Below, piece after piece: positions 33,521-45,979 of a stretch of 64,000 bases of DNA. The first letter of the stretch is position 1; each line of letters opens with the position of its first letter. A program made the translations under genes and the position numbers. The stretch spans positions 32,018,425-32,082,424 of the forward strand of contig CAIIXF020000010.1 of assembly GCA_903813345.2 (NCBI GenBank), given 5' to 3'. Source of the stretch: Owenia fusiformis (lineage: Eukaryota > Annelida > Polychaeta > Sabellida > Oweniidae). Under the pieces are notes generated by a model, which was given only the letters and a program-made list of their open reading frames with translations, made no database searches and had not been told where the DNA came from.

Positions 33521-35350
33521 TATTTTTTGTTATCACTATATCAATTATTTTACGTCACCACTGTAACTCGATATCACCAAGATTGCAAAATGAAATTAAG
33601 GAAACATATTTCAGTTGGAACAGTAGATTTTATCTAGAGTAAATAAAAGAATTTAATGTGGTACCATGGAAAAAGAATTTAACAGCAAAAATGGTTAAAT
33701 GTTTTCAGAAAAAAGTTCAAAAATCTGCATAATTTATCTGAAAAAATAAAAATAAAGCTTTCTAAAAACACAATTTTTTCTTGTTTTTATTATTGTTTAT
33801 ATAGATATTATTATTGGAAATTCTGTGCTGAGATATGCTCAGAATGCACCAGAAAGGTTCTAAATTTCAAAGTTTTCTGGGGAGGCATGACCACAGACAC
33901 TCTAGTTTGCTAGTTTGTGGGCGGCATGACGCGCTTCACGCAGCCATCGTTCAATTATTGTTCCTCCTTTATATGCCACTGATCCTCCTTTCAGGAATTC
34001 GAATGACATCCCTGCCACAGTATATACACTATAAACCTGTATACAGAGATGGACAATCATGACATGCCTGACTCTATGCAGTTTTGATTTTTATGTCAAA
34101 GGTGTGAAACTTTCCCACTTCAATCTCCACACAATGACATTAATTTTGGAAAGCCAAGGAAAAATAGCATTTACAAAATCTAGGACTTTGGCCAACCAAC
34201 TGAGATAATGGGAACAGATCAGAATACAATGTCTGTTACAAGAAACACATAGGCATGCCCCCACTACATTGAAATAGGATATGACAAGTCAGTAAATGAA
34301 AATTATGAAAACATTTGATTTAAGAACTGAATGAAATTAAAAGCATTGAAAGGGACTTTGAAATTGGTGCCGTAAAGCTTAAGCTTGTTTTGCTTATAAT
34401 GGCATATAAAATTAGACAGGCCCTTTGAGTTTTATTTATCTGTCATAGTACAGTACGCAGTGCTGACCTTTAGTTAATTAAGCTTACAATATGCAGTTTT
34501 ATTCTTGCTTGAATGAACTTGCAGTATACAAATTAGAAGCTTATATGTAGGTATATAGGTAATTTGTGATGGAGGCATCAGAACATAGGCACAGAATTAT
34601 GTTAGAACTTCGGTTAGACTAGCTAGAGCCAGCAAACAGTCAAGCAGCATTACAAAAACCCACCTACCCAGCCCCTATCACCTTGTCAGGTTAAAGTATG
34701 AATAACAACTGACCAGCAATTTATGTAAGAATTAACCATTTAAATGGCTTATTTAAACCTTACTTTAAGAAATAAGCTATTATAGGCTAATTGCCTAGTT
34801 AGCCTAATTAGGTAGATTAGCCTAATTAGCTAATCCGATTATATTTCTTCATTCATTGCTTTTGCAGCACCTTTGCAGACTCCTTTCGGGAAAAATAGTA
34901 ATATCTGAATGGAGCAGAATAAATAATTTTACATTATAACTTCAAAGAATGGCATTTTGACTTTTGCAAACTCAAAATTGCAAAATCAGCATCTGTAACA
35001 AAATAAACAATTACCAGGTTGTGACACCTTGTCATATTAGTACCTTGTTTGCTCTTTTTTCAGAAAGGGCTCAGAAGAACAAGTAAATGCTGTCAGTTCC
35101 AGCCCGAAATAGACATACCCTTCTCCAGGCATACTCAAATCTGAAGGATCATGACTATATGAGTACAATATTTATGAATTTAAGAACAGAAATCATATTA
35201 TCTGTGTGTAAAAAAATGTATGTTGTTGTTATCTGAATAAAATAAAAATTGTCAATTACTATAATATGAAATGAAATCAATATGCTACAATCAGAGAGCT
35301 TTATACATGCAAAAATGTCTGAGGAAGGGAAGGAAGTCAAGCAGCAGAAC
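33521..35350. other. Intergenic, nothing recognised
   Basis: A locally repetitive TAGCCTAATTAG patch at 34790-34835 is the only structure. No coding evidence. Confidence 0.35.
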
Positions 35351-35352
35351 TA

Positions 35353-35976
35353 TTTATTTGATACCAGGTGTCAAAGAGACGAACATTTTACAATTCAGAA
35401 AGGTGAAAAACAAATCACCTGGCAGATGTCTAGCTTAACTCTTAATCTGTTGTTGCAGACCTCATTTCAGGGTGAAAGGACGTCTATTGCAACACAAACT
35501 GAGGACATTTAATAGTACAATAACGTCATTTTTGCAGGCAATATAGTGAAATATTGGGACCGAGGGCCTTCGTTAATGCCCAGGGCTGAAATAGCAAGAA
35601 AATCGTAAGCACTGAACGATTTCTAATTTCCCAGGGAAAATTGCCGGTCGTTAATGCATTATTGACCGGCAATATGGTCAGCCACTATGACATCACATAC
35701 TGATCAGGTCGATATAGTAAAATAAATGCCTTCTAAACTTGCACTAATACCCCTAGAACAGTCCCGATAAGGTGGTACTACATGAACTATGTACTGCAAT
35801 TTGCAGCATGCTGACACAAAGACATTTTTATATAATTCATGAGTATGCTAGTATGCTGATATATGAACATTTACTCCTCAGTTATTGCGTATAAAGTAAA
35901 GTTATTGAACATTCAATTTTATACATAATATTACAATGACAACAATTCTATGTTGAACTAGGAAGGTACCTAACAA
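35353..35976 (+). repeat. Segmental repeat, copy 1 (partner at 36762-37358)
   Basis: Starts TTTATTTGATACCAGGTGTC and ends GGAAGGTACCTAACAA, spaced 1409 bp from its partner. Differences are scattered substitutions and a few indels. It contains a short open frame (HFTIQKGEKQITWQMSSLTL to a stop at about 35512) preserved in both copies, and an internal hairpin (TTGCCGGTC / GACCGGCAA near 35640-35671). Confidence 0.85.
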
Positions 35977-36761
35977 GTAGATGCTATCAGAGATGCTATC
36001 TTGTGATCGTTATTCAAAATCTGATCACGAAAGGAAACAAGAATAATCTAGATTCATCCTTGACATTTTATCTTGGAACTTTTGAAACCTCTACTTATTA
36101 ACTAGCATGGTAGAAAAAGATGGGTACACATTTTGTTACTGGTTATTGTTTGTAATACACTTCCCACTATAAGTTTGGCAACCCATTACGTGTGAAACTT
36201 TTCTATGATAGATTTTTTCAAGGAATCGATCAATCATTTACTAGACACGTTGTCTACTGAATGTTGAAATAAATACATATTATGCCATTCATTTGGCAGC
36301 AAACCTACCATTCCTCATATTTGGAAAAAGGATTGTAGTCTCTGAATATTTGTCTGTATCATCTGTAGCACATTCCTTTCAGGCATTGTTTCCTAAAATG
36401 AACCCTTGATGCTGTGCTTGTTGTGCCAATGTAAAGCAATGCCCTCAAGGAATGGTCATTCCACATTGCAATGAGTCCAGGGATTGAATCCTTAATTCTT
36501 TCTTCAGGTTATGCTACAAACATCCTCAGAATGTCAACATCCAGTTTCAAAACGTCTTGGAACGAGAAATGTGCAGCTAACCGCCGCCTTGTTGCAAAAA
36601 TGATGGACTAAAAGCACTAGAACAGTAAGAGCATGTCATGTTTTAGTTTGCTCCTATATTTTTGTCACTTTTACTGGAATATAAACTGTGGAACTTTGCA
36701 AATTGTCTGCATTATGTTTTAGGGTGTTTCACCTTTCAACTTTTTTTTATTTGGTATCAAC

Positions 36762-37358
36762 TTTATTTGATACCAGGTGTCCGAAGAGAAGAACATTTTA
36801 CAATTCAGAAAGGTGAAAAACACATCACCTGGAAGATGTCTAGCTTAACTCTTAATCTGTTGTTGCAGACCTCATTTCAGGGTGAAAGGACGTCTATTGC
36901 AACACAAACTGAGGACATTTAATAGTACAATAACGTCATTTCTGCAGGCAATATAGTGAAATATTGGGACTGAGGGCCTTCGTTAATGCCCAGGGCTGAA
37001 ATAGCAAGAAAATCGTACGCACTGAACGATTTCTAATTTCCCAGGGAAAATTGCCGGTCGTAAATGCATTATTGACCGGCAATATGGCCAGCCACTATGA
37101 CATCACATACTGCTCAGGTCGATATAGTAAAATAAATGCCTTCTAAACTTGCACTAATACCCCCAGAACAGGCCCGATAAGGTGGTTATAATAATCACAA
37201 TATGAGACATCATGAACTAATACATAAGTATGCTATTATGCTGATATATGAACATTTACTCAGTTATTGCGTATCAAGTAAAGTTATTGAACATTCAATT
37301 TTATACATAATATTTCAAGGACAACAATTCTATGTTTAACTAGGAAGGTACCTAACAA
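36762..37358 (+). repeat. Segmental repeat, copy 2
   Basis: Same order as copy 1. The open frame reads HFTIQKGEKHITWKMSSLTL and also ends in QTEDI stop, so the coding-like part is conserved through TTTCAGGGTGAAAGG. I do not recognise the peptide. The 1.4-kb spacing suggests duplication of a larger block with later divergence of the spacer. Confidence 0.85.
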
Positions 37359-38336
37359 AGGTTTCTAACAAAATCGACAATCATGCAATTTGCCTGAACA
37401 ATATGTGCAGAGTGGGTCACAAATTTTAGCGAAAATATCAACCATAATATCATAGATTCCAAAAATGCACTTTCTAGAAGACCACATTGTACCCTGGATC
37501 AAGAGATGGGGATACATGCTAAGCCTGGATGGTGAGATTGGTGAGACAAGGTGACTATGAAACAAAAAGGTTGGCAAGTGACATCCCCAGGAGATGAGAG
37601 CCTGGAGTCCAGGGAACCAATGGCAACAATCCCATGTTAGCACAAATATCAAGAGTAATTCTATCCAATCATCACAAGTATGAGAGACAATGTCTTGAAT
37701 CCAGAGATGACTAACATCTCACTTCCTCATATCAAGAACTCTTATTAGGAGCTTCTTTGGATGTATACAGAGAAACTTTATAATGAATCAATATATGTAG
37801 AATATTTTGCCAGAAATAGTGATCTTATATAAAGAAAAAGGAGGAAACTTGTACGAAAAAAAACAGTAAGCAATAAAATTGATCAATTACCTCATAACAT
37901 TGGCTAATGTTGGGCGTGGGGAACACCGTGCCTTAGAGTGGTTAATAGGAAATTTTGATTTAGCACCTTAATTATTCCCTGTGGGGCTAGATCAGTTTAA
38001 TACTACTGAGGTTAAATAGTCGTTGCCAGAAAATTCAATATTTTAGCTCTGTATCGCATCATGTTTATATCAGTACAGAATATGAAAATTCACTTACTAA
38101 GTAACAAGTCATTCAGAGATGCTATCTTGTGATCATTAGTACCATGGAGGGGGCACTGTGCAAAAGTGATGGCATGCATCAATTAAGCACAGAAGTGCAA
38201 GTGAACTACTAATGATATTGTATCTATATATAAAAGTAAAGTTCCAGTATGTATTCCACTGGCCTAGTTATAGGTAGGAATGAGCAACTCCTTAAACCAA
38301 TTGCAAAGAAATTAGATTTAAAAAATAGAGCTTTAA

Positions 38337-41150
38337 TGTGTAACATTTAAACATTGTTCTGTATTAGATGATCACGAATTACTTGTTTCAAATCATAAAC
38401 CTATTTTATTTGAATTTGAAACACGTCATTTTGATCACAATGACGTTAATGTTAATGCCCCTGTGATTAAGTGGCAGAAAGCAACAGAATCACACTTGGC
38501 TGAATTTCGCAGAGAGGTCAAGGAAAATCTTAAACATATTGACTTCAAATCTGTAACATGTTCAAAGGATCTTGAAGATATTAATGATTATGTCATGCCT
38601 ATATTATGCCATGCTGCTGATATCACAATTCCAAAATCACAGTTTAGACATTATTTAAATCCATATTGGAAATATGGCGAAGTTCAAAAATTACATCGTT
38701 CTATGAAACACGTCCGTAGAGTTTGGATTAAAAACGGCAAACAAAGGAATGAAGACAAGACATTTATAAATTATAAAAACGCTCAACGTTTATTCAGGTC
38801 AGAACTGCGTCGAGCAAAATTAAGTTATGAGAGAGAAGTAAACTCTCGTTTCGAAAAAGCTGCTGAATTAGATATAAGTTCAATTTATAAAGCAGTATGT
38901 AATTCAAGAAAAGTTAAACAAGATTGTCATCATTTTGACGATTCTTTTAAGAATGACATTGAGTTAGAATAAGAACAATGTAAAATTAATTCCTTCAACA
39001 ATCCTGAATTATCTATCCATGAATCTATTACGACAAAGGAAGTTTATACTGTTATATCGAGAAGTTCTAATAACAAAGCGCCTGGGTTTGATAGTATAAC
39101 CAATGAACATTTTAGAAATGCTGGTAGCATACTCATTAAAGTTCTTACCAACATGTATAATAAAATGATAGAAATTGAGTGTATTCCCAGTAATCCTAAA
39201 ATTGGAACTATGATTTCCCTATATAAAGGTAAAAAAGGAGAAAAAGCTCACAGAAAATTATAGAGGGTTAACATTAACACCAGTAGTAAGCAAAGTCTGG
39301 GACACTATTTTGCTTAATACAAACCTTCATATACTCAAACGTGCACAAACCCCACACACCCTGCAATTTGCCGGAAGTGATGGAGGTGGAAGCCAAGTCG
39401 CTACCTTTGTATTAAAGGAAACCATTGAACATACTTTAGAGAGGAAATCACCAGTTTTTGCTGCTTTTCTTGATAACATCCGGGCATCTGATTTATTGTA
39501 TCGAAAAGGCTTATTTGTTAAACTTTTCAGACTTGGAATTAATAGCAAATCTTGGAGATTAATTGTTATGAGTTACACTGAAACAAAAGCCAGGGTATTG
39601 TATCAAGGCAAGTACTCTAGAATGTTCACTGTAGAGCAGGGATGTGGTCAGGGCCGGGTCTGTTCATCAATCTGGTTCATGGTATATATTGATGAGCTGA
39701 TCACAGAGTTATGTGCGTCAACATTTGGCGTCCGAGTCGGAAACCTGACATTGCCCACATTACTGGTCGCCGATGACACTACTATCATGTCCAATACTCC
39801 CAAAGGGCTCCAACATCTTTTAGATATTGTATATGACTACAGCAAACGCTGGCGTTTACTTTATCATTCAGGCATAAATGGCAAAAGTGCTGCTGTTGTA
39901 TTTGGCAAAAGTGCTCTGGCCAAAAATTCATCTTACTGGCACTTAGGTGATGAACCAATTCAAACGAAAACTGACCAAGTTTACGTTGGAAACATCATCG
40001 ATAGAAGTTAAAACTGTCGAAACACTATTGATGCATCATGTGAATTAGCAAAAAGAACCTTTAACTCAATCTGTAATATCGGTATGCGAAAATATGGTAT
40101 AAATCCAATCACAAGTACCAATATTTGGAAACGCTTCATATTACCAAAAGCATTTTTTGGCTGCGAATTATGGAATTGTTTAACTAAACAAGAAATTGAA
40201 GATTTAGAAAAAATACAACGTCATGTCTCAAAGCGATTCCAAGGTATGGAAAAAAGAGCCCCAACTGACTGTGTCTTAAGCTGTATTGGCCTCTGGCCAG
40301 TCAAATACTACATTAATAAAATGAAATTATTATTTTTGGGCAGACTCTGTAGGTTTAATAGAAACTCAATCCCTAAAAAGATCTTTTTAACCAGACTGAG
40401 CAGTTAAATTGTAAGAACTGACACTAATTGTAAAAAAATAAAGGATTCTTGCAAGACGTGATTAAGATTTTGCACGAATACCCTATTTTGTATGAATCAT
40501 TGGAAATGTATTTGAAAAATTGCAGCTATATGTCAAAAGACAAATGGAAAATGGCCGTTAATGGTCAAATTCAACTTAAATTAGAAAACACTTGGACAGA
40601 ATCAGTTTCCATTAACCCTAAGCTGACAAGATTTTCTAATGTTCATACCAAATATGAAAACATTGTCCATTGGAAACTAGGTATGAAATACCCAACGTAT
40701 GCTTGGGATTATGCCCAACTTCTCTATCTCTTAATTCTCCATACAGAAGGTGACTTGATTTGTTTGGGTTGCAACGAAAACACGTCTGATATTGTCAAAC
40801 ATACCTTACTCTTTTGACCAAAATTATTTAAAACCAGAGATTGTTGGTTTGAAGACATAGTAGACGTTTTAAATGTGGCAGATTCTGTTATGTTGTTCAA
40901 CTCAGAAACAGATATTATAATAGAAACCCTTTTAGCACGCCCGGTGATCGTGAATATGGGACGGAGGGGGGAGCAGGCAATTTCTGCTAGGAAATTCAAC
41001 AAATCTGGAAGAGTTATTTTTTCAAGAAAAAGTTTACTATTGAATTGCTAAATGGATAGGCGCATATTATATTGTTTTGTATTTATATGTCATGTATAAT
41101 GTTTAACTCTCCATAGTTTGGAGGAAATATAGATTAAACAAACAAACAAA
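38337..41150 (+). mobile_element. 5'-truncated LINE with reverse transcriptase
   Basis: The frame from 38361 includes VSNHKPILFEFE, the end of an AP-endonuclease (SDH-x-P motif, Asp replaced by Asn). A basic connector (to a stop at 38970) follows, then NNKAPGFDSITNEHF, the first RT block. A frame change near 39245 leads to 39310-40011: FAAFLDNIRASD (first Asp block), EQGCGQGRVCSSIWF and LLVADDTTIMS (the -ADD catalytic box). Later pieces are FFGCELWN (40084-40407) and a CLGCNENTSDIVKHTLLF zinc-knuckle-like end (40449-40817). The 3' UTR ends at an (AAAC)n tail, 41133-41152. Stops and frame changes show it is dead. It belongs to the AP-endonuclease class of non-LTR elements; the clade is not certain. 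Confidence 0.88.
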
Positions 41151-41152
41151 CA

Positions 41153-42120
41153 CAGAATTCGCAGCCACAGATCCTAGAATCTCTAAGAATGCGCCAAATA
41201 AGCACACAAATTCTGAATTTTCCGGGGAACACCCCCCCCCCCCCTTCCACATTTGCAAGGCCTACAGTGTTGCGTTCTGTTTTGAAGTCTCTGAGAGTCT
41301 ATATCAAGGACTCGAGGGAGCGAGCTACCACATAATACATCATAGCCCTGAGAGTAATGCAGATTGAGTCAGCACCTGAGTCGAAAAAGATGGCAGTATG
41401 GAAGTATTTTGGGTTTTCAAGAGTTTATCAAATTTGAAAATTTAATTTTCTTTGAAAATGTGACTTCTAGGTCGGGGAGATTCCCCATAGACCCCATGTT
41501 GTAAAACCACAAAAAGTCAAATATCTTTTCTTGTGTTGGGCAGATAATATTTTCTTTTACTGGACATATTTTAATTTGTATATCTATCACATACATAAGG
41601 GTAACATGAAAAGTGAACCACTAAAACTGATGAATATTCAGGTTCAAGGGAATTTTGTAATACCCTGCCATGTTATTTCCCCCGAATCAGCCACCTGGTG
41701 GCGAAACTGGGAACTTCCTACTTGCATCTGAGTAATTGGCAGCATATGCGTTTCTATTAGATGACATTTAGGGCAAAGGGGTGTAATGTTGATATGAGAA
41801 ATGGGGTAACCAGACACTAACGACTTTTTGGTGATTTTGAAGTCATGTCTGCACTATATATTCAATTGGGGAATTCTTTTTCCTTGTGTTTTCTGATCAG
41901 TTAAGTCATTACTATAAAGTGACTACTGTGATGGAGACTTAACATGGTATTCTATTGTTTTGCTACTGATCTTTGAGCCCAAAAATCTTACATGTAGCCT
42001 ACCTAATTTCAAACTGAAAATCAGATCTGAAGTAGGCTATATTTTGTTTATCACTTTGGCTTAGACTTAAATGAAAGGATTTTTTAATTTTGTTTGTTTT
42101 ATCAAAATATTGTTCAATTG
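41153..42120. other. Intergenic with a C13 run
   Basis: An uninterrupted C run occupies 41232-41244. Otherwise there is no recognisable gene up to the exon at 42124. Confidence 0.5.
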
Positions 42121-42123
42121 TAG

Positions 42124-43240
42124 TTCCAACTCAGAGAAGGACTCAACAACTAAATCAGGGTAGACAAAAATCCATGAAAGATTTATTTAAAACATCAACA
42201 AAGACCCCAACCAAAAGGTCTGATGAGTCTCAACATACCTGGCCTGAAAAACACAAATTTACAACAGAAAAACCCACTGCTAAAAGGAAAAGAGAAGACA
42301 AGTCTGGCGCTGAAAAAGGTATAATACTAATTTAAATTTCCCTTCACCTATGCAAACATGCAATTTAATAGTATTTGTTCTTAATTTGGAACCCACTGTG
42401 ATTTGGCTGATTTTTAAATATTATCCATTATTGAGAAATTGATAAAAAAAAAAATCAAAAGGCACCAAATTAACAACAAATATTGTTATCCATTTATAAC
42501 TTGATAACGCACCTTATTAATCACCTGGTTACAATTTATGGACTCATGCATTTCTTTGTCAGCATGAATATAAGATTGACCTGAGTCCATTTTATGAGAT
42601 TTTCATTGTTTCCTTGAACTTTCGTGGATTGCACTTTTGACTCAAAATACTTCTATGCCTTTCCCACTTTGGCACTTGTTCATGCATATTGATCATCTGT
42701 CATTCATTATTGATTTTAATGACATGTACTCTGGCATGTCTAATTTTTTACTTCATTTATCATGCTGTTATGTTTTCAGGGAAATCCAATAAACCCACAA
42801 AAGTTGGAATACCTATCCCCCAGCCTATCCCCGAGGTCATCATGCTTGAAGTTGAAGACCCTATCCCCGATTCTGTCACACCTGAAGAGCCTATCACAGT
42901 AATCATACTTGAACCTGAAGAACCTATCTTGCTTGAAGGTGAAAACCCTATCCCCGAGTCTATCACAATTGAAGAGCCTATTACACTTGAACCTGAAGAA
43001 CCCATTATGCTTGAAGTTGAAAACCCCATCCCTGAGTCTATCACACCTGAGGAGCCTATTACACTTGAACCTGACGAACCTATTATGTTCGAAGTTGAAG
43101 ATGCTATCCCAGAGTTTATCACACCCGAAGAGCCTATTCCTCTTGAATCTGATCAGTCTGACCCTACATGTATCAAGGTTGAACTTGAAGAACCAGTGAA
43201 ACCTAAAAGATCAAATAAAACAGCTAGTGTGATTCTTTGA
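42124..43240 (+). CDS. Two-exon ORF with acidic PIPE-rich repeats (5' end unknown)
   Basis: Exon 42124-42318 (after CAATTGTAG, to an AAAAAGGTATAA donor) reads PTQRRTQQLNQGRQKSMKDL and a Lys/Thr-rich tail with AKRKRED. It joins in phase (1/2) to exon 42780-43240 after TGTTTTCAG. Exon 2 encodes about four imperfect repeats of a 26-residue unit of the type EPIMLEVENPIPESITPEEP, ending KPKRSNKTASVIL and stop. It is strongly acidic and intrinsically disordered in appearance, with basic patches that could be nuclear localisation signals. I know of no function. It lies only 50 bp upstream of the hAT transposase relic on the same strand, so it may be that element's N-terminal or accessory ORF. The start codon is not identified. 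Confidence 0.5.
42836..43150 (+). repeat. ~78-bp coding tandem repeat
   Basis: Four or so units contain CCTATCCCCGAGTCTATCAC followed by ACTTGAACCTGAAGAACC and a CTTGAAGTTGAA word. The unit length is a multiple of three, so the frame is kept through all copies. Confidence 0.7.
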
Positions 43241-43290
43241 GATATGAGTGAAAATAATGATGGTGACTCTCTACAAGAAATCAAGTAACT

Positions 43291-44619
43291 ATGTCCATTG
43301 CGACATTGAAATCGTGGAAATTTAATTGTTTGGGATTCAATAGTATAGATAGTATACATATCAGTGAAGTCTGGTGCAACACATGCAGACAATTCAGTTC
43401 AAATAAAGCAATTGCGTATGTTAAAGGATCACATAATGTCAAATACTTTACAGCTAAAAAACATATAAACTCATCTACACATAAGTCAGCTGAAAGTGCA
43501 AAGATTGATGATGAAAAATTTAAAAATAATGAACATCTTCCTATTGAAAAGGGTTTTGAAAACATGAGCAAGGATGACAGAGAAAAAATGACAAAACTCT
43601 TTAACATTGCTTTTTATATCGCAAAAAAAGAAAGACCTTTCAGTGATTTTAAAGAGCTATGTGGAACTTCATGTGATGAATGGTGTCAATTTAGGAAAAA
43701 CATATATCAATCATAAATCATGTCAACCGTTCATACAAGCAATTGCTAAAGTTATGTGGGATGACTTGAAATGCAAGATTAAAGACTCTCCATTCTACAG
43801 TGTTATGATCGATGGAAGTACTGACAAATCAGTCCTAGAGTTAGAACTCATAATGATCAGATATTTGGATGATTTAATCCTAAGGTAGAATTACTTTCCT
43901 TGGAGGAGTTAAAGAGTGCTAAAGCAAATGGCATATATGACTCTATAATTCAGGCTTTTGAAAAACATGGAATGAATGACTGGAGAACCAAACTAATCAT
44001 GATGGGGGCTGATGGAGCCAATGTAAACTTAGGAGACCATAACAGTGTTAAAACATTACTTAGGGCCGACGTACCCAGTATTGTTCCATTCCACTGCATA
44101 GCACACAAGCTTGAGCTCAGGAATAAAGATGCATTCAAACACACATACATGGATACAGTTTTGGAAGTTCTGACTAATGTATATCTATTCAATGTAAGAA
44201 ATATATTCTACAAATGTAGATCATTTTATAGATCAAACAGATGATGGGAAGTATCTTACAATTCAGCAGAGCAATCAAGTTCCTCTTGAAACTTTAAAAT
44301 TACAAACACATACAATTTTACAAAAAAAGTGATTGACAAACAAAGTGAACGCATGGGAGTTTTTCAGACAGACATCGTTAAAGCAGTTCAAATTTTTGAT
44401 TTTAAGAACTGGCCACGAGACGAACTGCATACATATGGTAGAAATGAACTCAGAATAATTTGCACTCATTTTCAGACTGTTTTGGACCATGCAAATGTCC
44501 AAAATGTTTTTAGTGAATGGACAGAGCTTAAAACTTATGTAATGGAAAGATATGATCTTCAGAGATTCCATCCACAACCTCTGCAAATGAGAGGGGATTC
44601 AGTTGCCTTAAAAGAATAA
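43291..44619 (+). pseudogene. hAT-type transposase relic (ZNF862/KIAA1586-like)
   Basis: 43291-43716 starts MSIATLKSWKFNCLGF and holds a TTF-like Cys/His finger (VWCNTCRQF then KKHINSSTH), then MTKLFNIAFYIAKKERPFSD. The frame changes near 43690 to KVMWDDLKCKIKDSPFYSVM IDGSTDKSV, carrying the first catalytic Asp region. It changes back near 43890 to give KLIMMGADGANVNLGD (second Asp region) and VPFHCIAHKLELRNKDA (the C-x-x-H motif typical of hAT). A gap near 44240-44330 loses the W-rich insertion. 44329-44619 has DFKNWPRDELHTYG and HFQTVLDH from the C-terminal dimerisation side. Two frameshifts and the internal loss make it inactive. The family is clear; the subfamily is a judgement. Confidence 0.8.
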
Positions 44620-45061
44620 AAAGTGATTGGAGGTGTTCGTTAAACACGAACACACTCAATGATCTAATAATAATCACAATGAAAAAAAATGAAACATGAT
44701 GATGTTGTTAGAAAGTCAATAAACAGATGGTATCTCAGTGGCCCAAAAACCAAGCACCCTAATTTCATGGACTAGCGTAAAACAAAATGAAAAAACACTT
44801 TTTGTTAATATTCAAAAAGGTGCAACTTTCTGATAAACTTCCTGAAAAATCTTCAAATAGGCCTAGTTTAATTTCAATGTGTTAAAGTGATTTGTTCACT
44901 TCACAGATTTTCAGAAAAGATATTACAATTTTTAAACTGTTCCTGTGAAGTTTTTTTTATCTAACAGGTGCTTGTGCACTGTTATCATCACAAATATCTA
45001 AAGAACAACAAAAACTTTAGTTTGAGAAAAAGTCCATTAACCTTTTTCTCACTCGTGTTGA
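44620..45061. other. Possible 3' flank of the hAT relic
   Basis: No coding potential recognised. It may include the 3' untranslated part of the hAT-like element, but no terminal repeat pair was found. Confidence 0.3.
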
Positions 45062-45180
45062 TTAAGGCTCAGCTTGAAAGTAACATTTTGGTAAAAAATT
45101 GCTTGTACCAGAAAATAACATGTGCAGGTATACAGTTATAGCAATTTTTACCAAAATGTTATTTACCAGCTGTACCTTAA
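45062..45180. mobile_element. 119-bp palindromic MITE with TTAAGG ends
   Basis: Begins TTAAGGCTCAGCTTGAAAG and ends CAGCTGTACCTTAA. The arms TAACATTTTGGTAAAAAATTGC and its complement are nearly exact, so the whole element is a hairpin. TTAA at each end fits a TTAA-targeting superfamily (piggyBac or Kolobok type). It shares its ends with the larger element at 47556-47965. Confidence 0.85.
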
Positions 45181-45746
45181 CTAATACAAGGTACATGTCC
45201 AATAAAGGAATAAATAAAAACAAGGTAATAAACATGTATATGGTGGTTATATTTTATTTTTATATTTTATTACGTCTTGAAATATACAACTACCTGAGGG
45301 AATCAAACAACTACCAGAAAATTTGCCAGGTAGTTATTTTGGCACCAGGCAAAAAATGTGAGTTTCGAGGGCTGTAACCCTCAATAGGGTCACATGTTAT
45401 TTTTCAAATTTGAATCACTCCTTCCCCTCAATGTCTTCATCTCTCACTTTTGCATGAGTGCACTAGTATACCTAGAAAAGAATGCAAAGAAGAATGCTTT
45501 GATAAAATGTATAAAAAAAACAAGAAAATTCAGTGACAAATTCAGTGAAAATGTTTTCAATGAATTTTCTCGTTTTTTATACATTTTACAAAACAAATCT
45601 TCTCATCAGTCTTTTCTAGGAACATAAGTGCACTCTTTGGGCAAAACTGGAAGATGTAGACAATGTTTGGAAGGAGTGATTTCTGTTTCAAAAATAGCAT
45701 GTGACTCAATTGGGGAATTCCGAACATGCACCCTGGCCTTGAAAGC

Positions 45747-45972
45747 TAACCACAATAAACAAACCTGACGGAGATTACTCTTCCTTCATTTTAGCGAAAT
45801 TTTAGCTCAAACTTGTGACAAAAGCATTATGCATACGCTGGTATGAAGTCTTGGAGACACTCATTTTGGTAAATATGATTTACGGTGTATACTTTTCTGC
45901 AGTTTGTGGGAGTATGGGACAATGAATGTTTAAATTCAAGAAAATATGCCAACTATACAACTTTTCAATAAG
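45747..45972 (+). repeat. Dispersed repeat, copy 2 (partner at 33321-33520)
   Basis: See the partner. This copy keeps GGAGATTACTC, CTTGGAGACACTCATTTTGG and 'ttacggtgtatacttttctg' and continues into AATATGCCAACTATACAACT, which aligns with 33500-33520. Confidence 0.75.
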
Positions 45973-45979
45973 CCAATAC

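Noticed and set aside
42760-43122. 120-codon Ser/Gly-rich minus ORF
   Set aside because: Shadow of the acidic repeat frame on the plus strand; the spliced plus-strand model has matching phases.
42909-43199. Leu-rich 96-codon plus ORF (LNLKNLSCLK repeats)
   Set aside because: Alternate frame of the same 78-bp coding repeat, no splice support.
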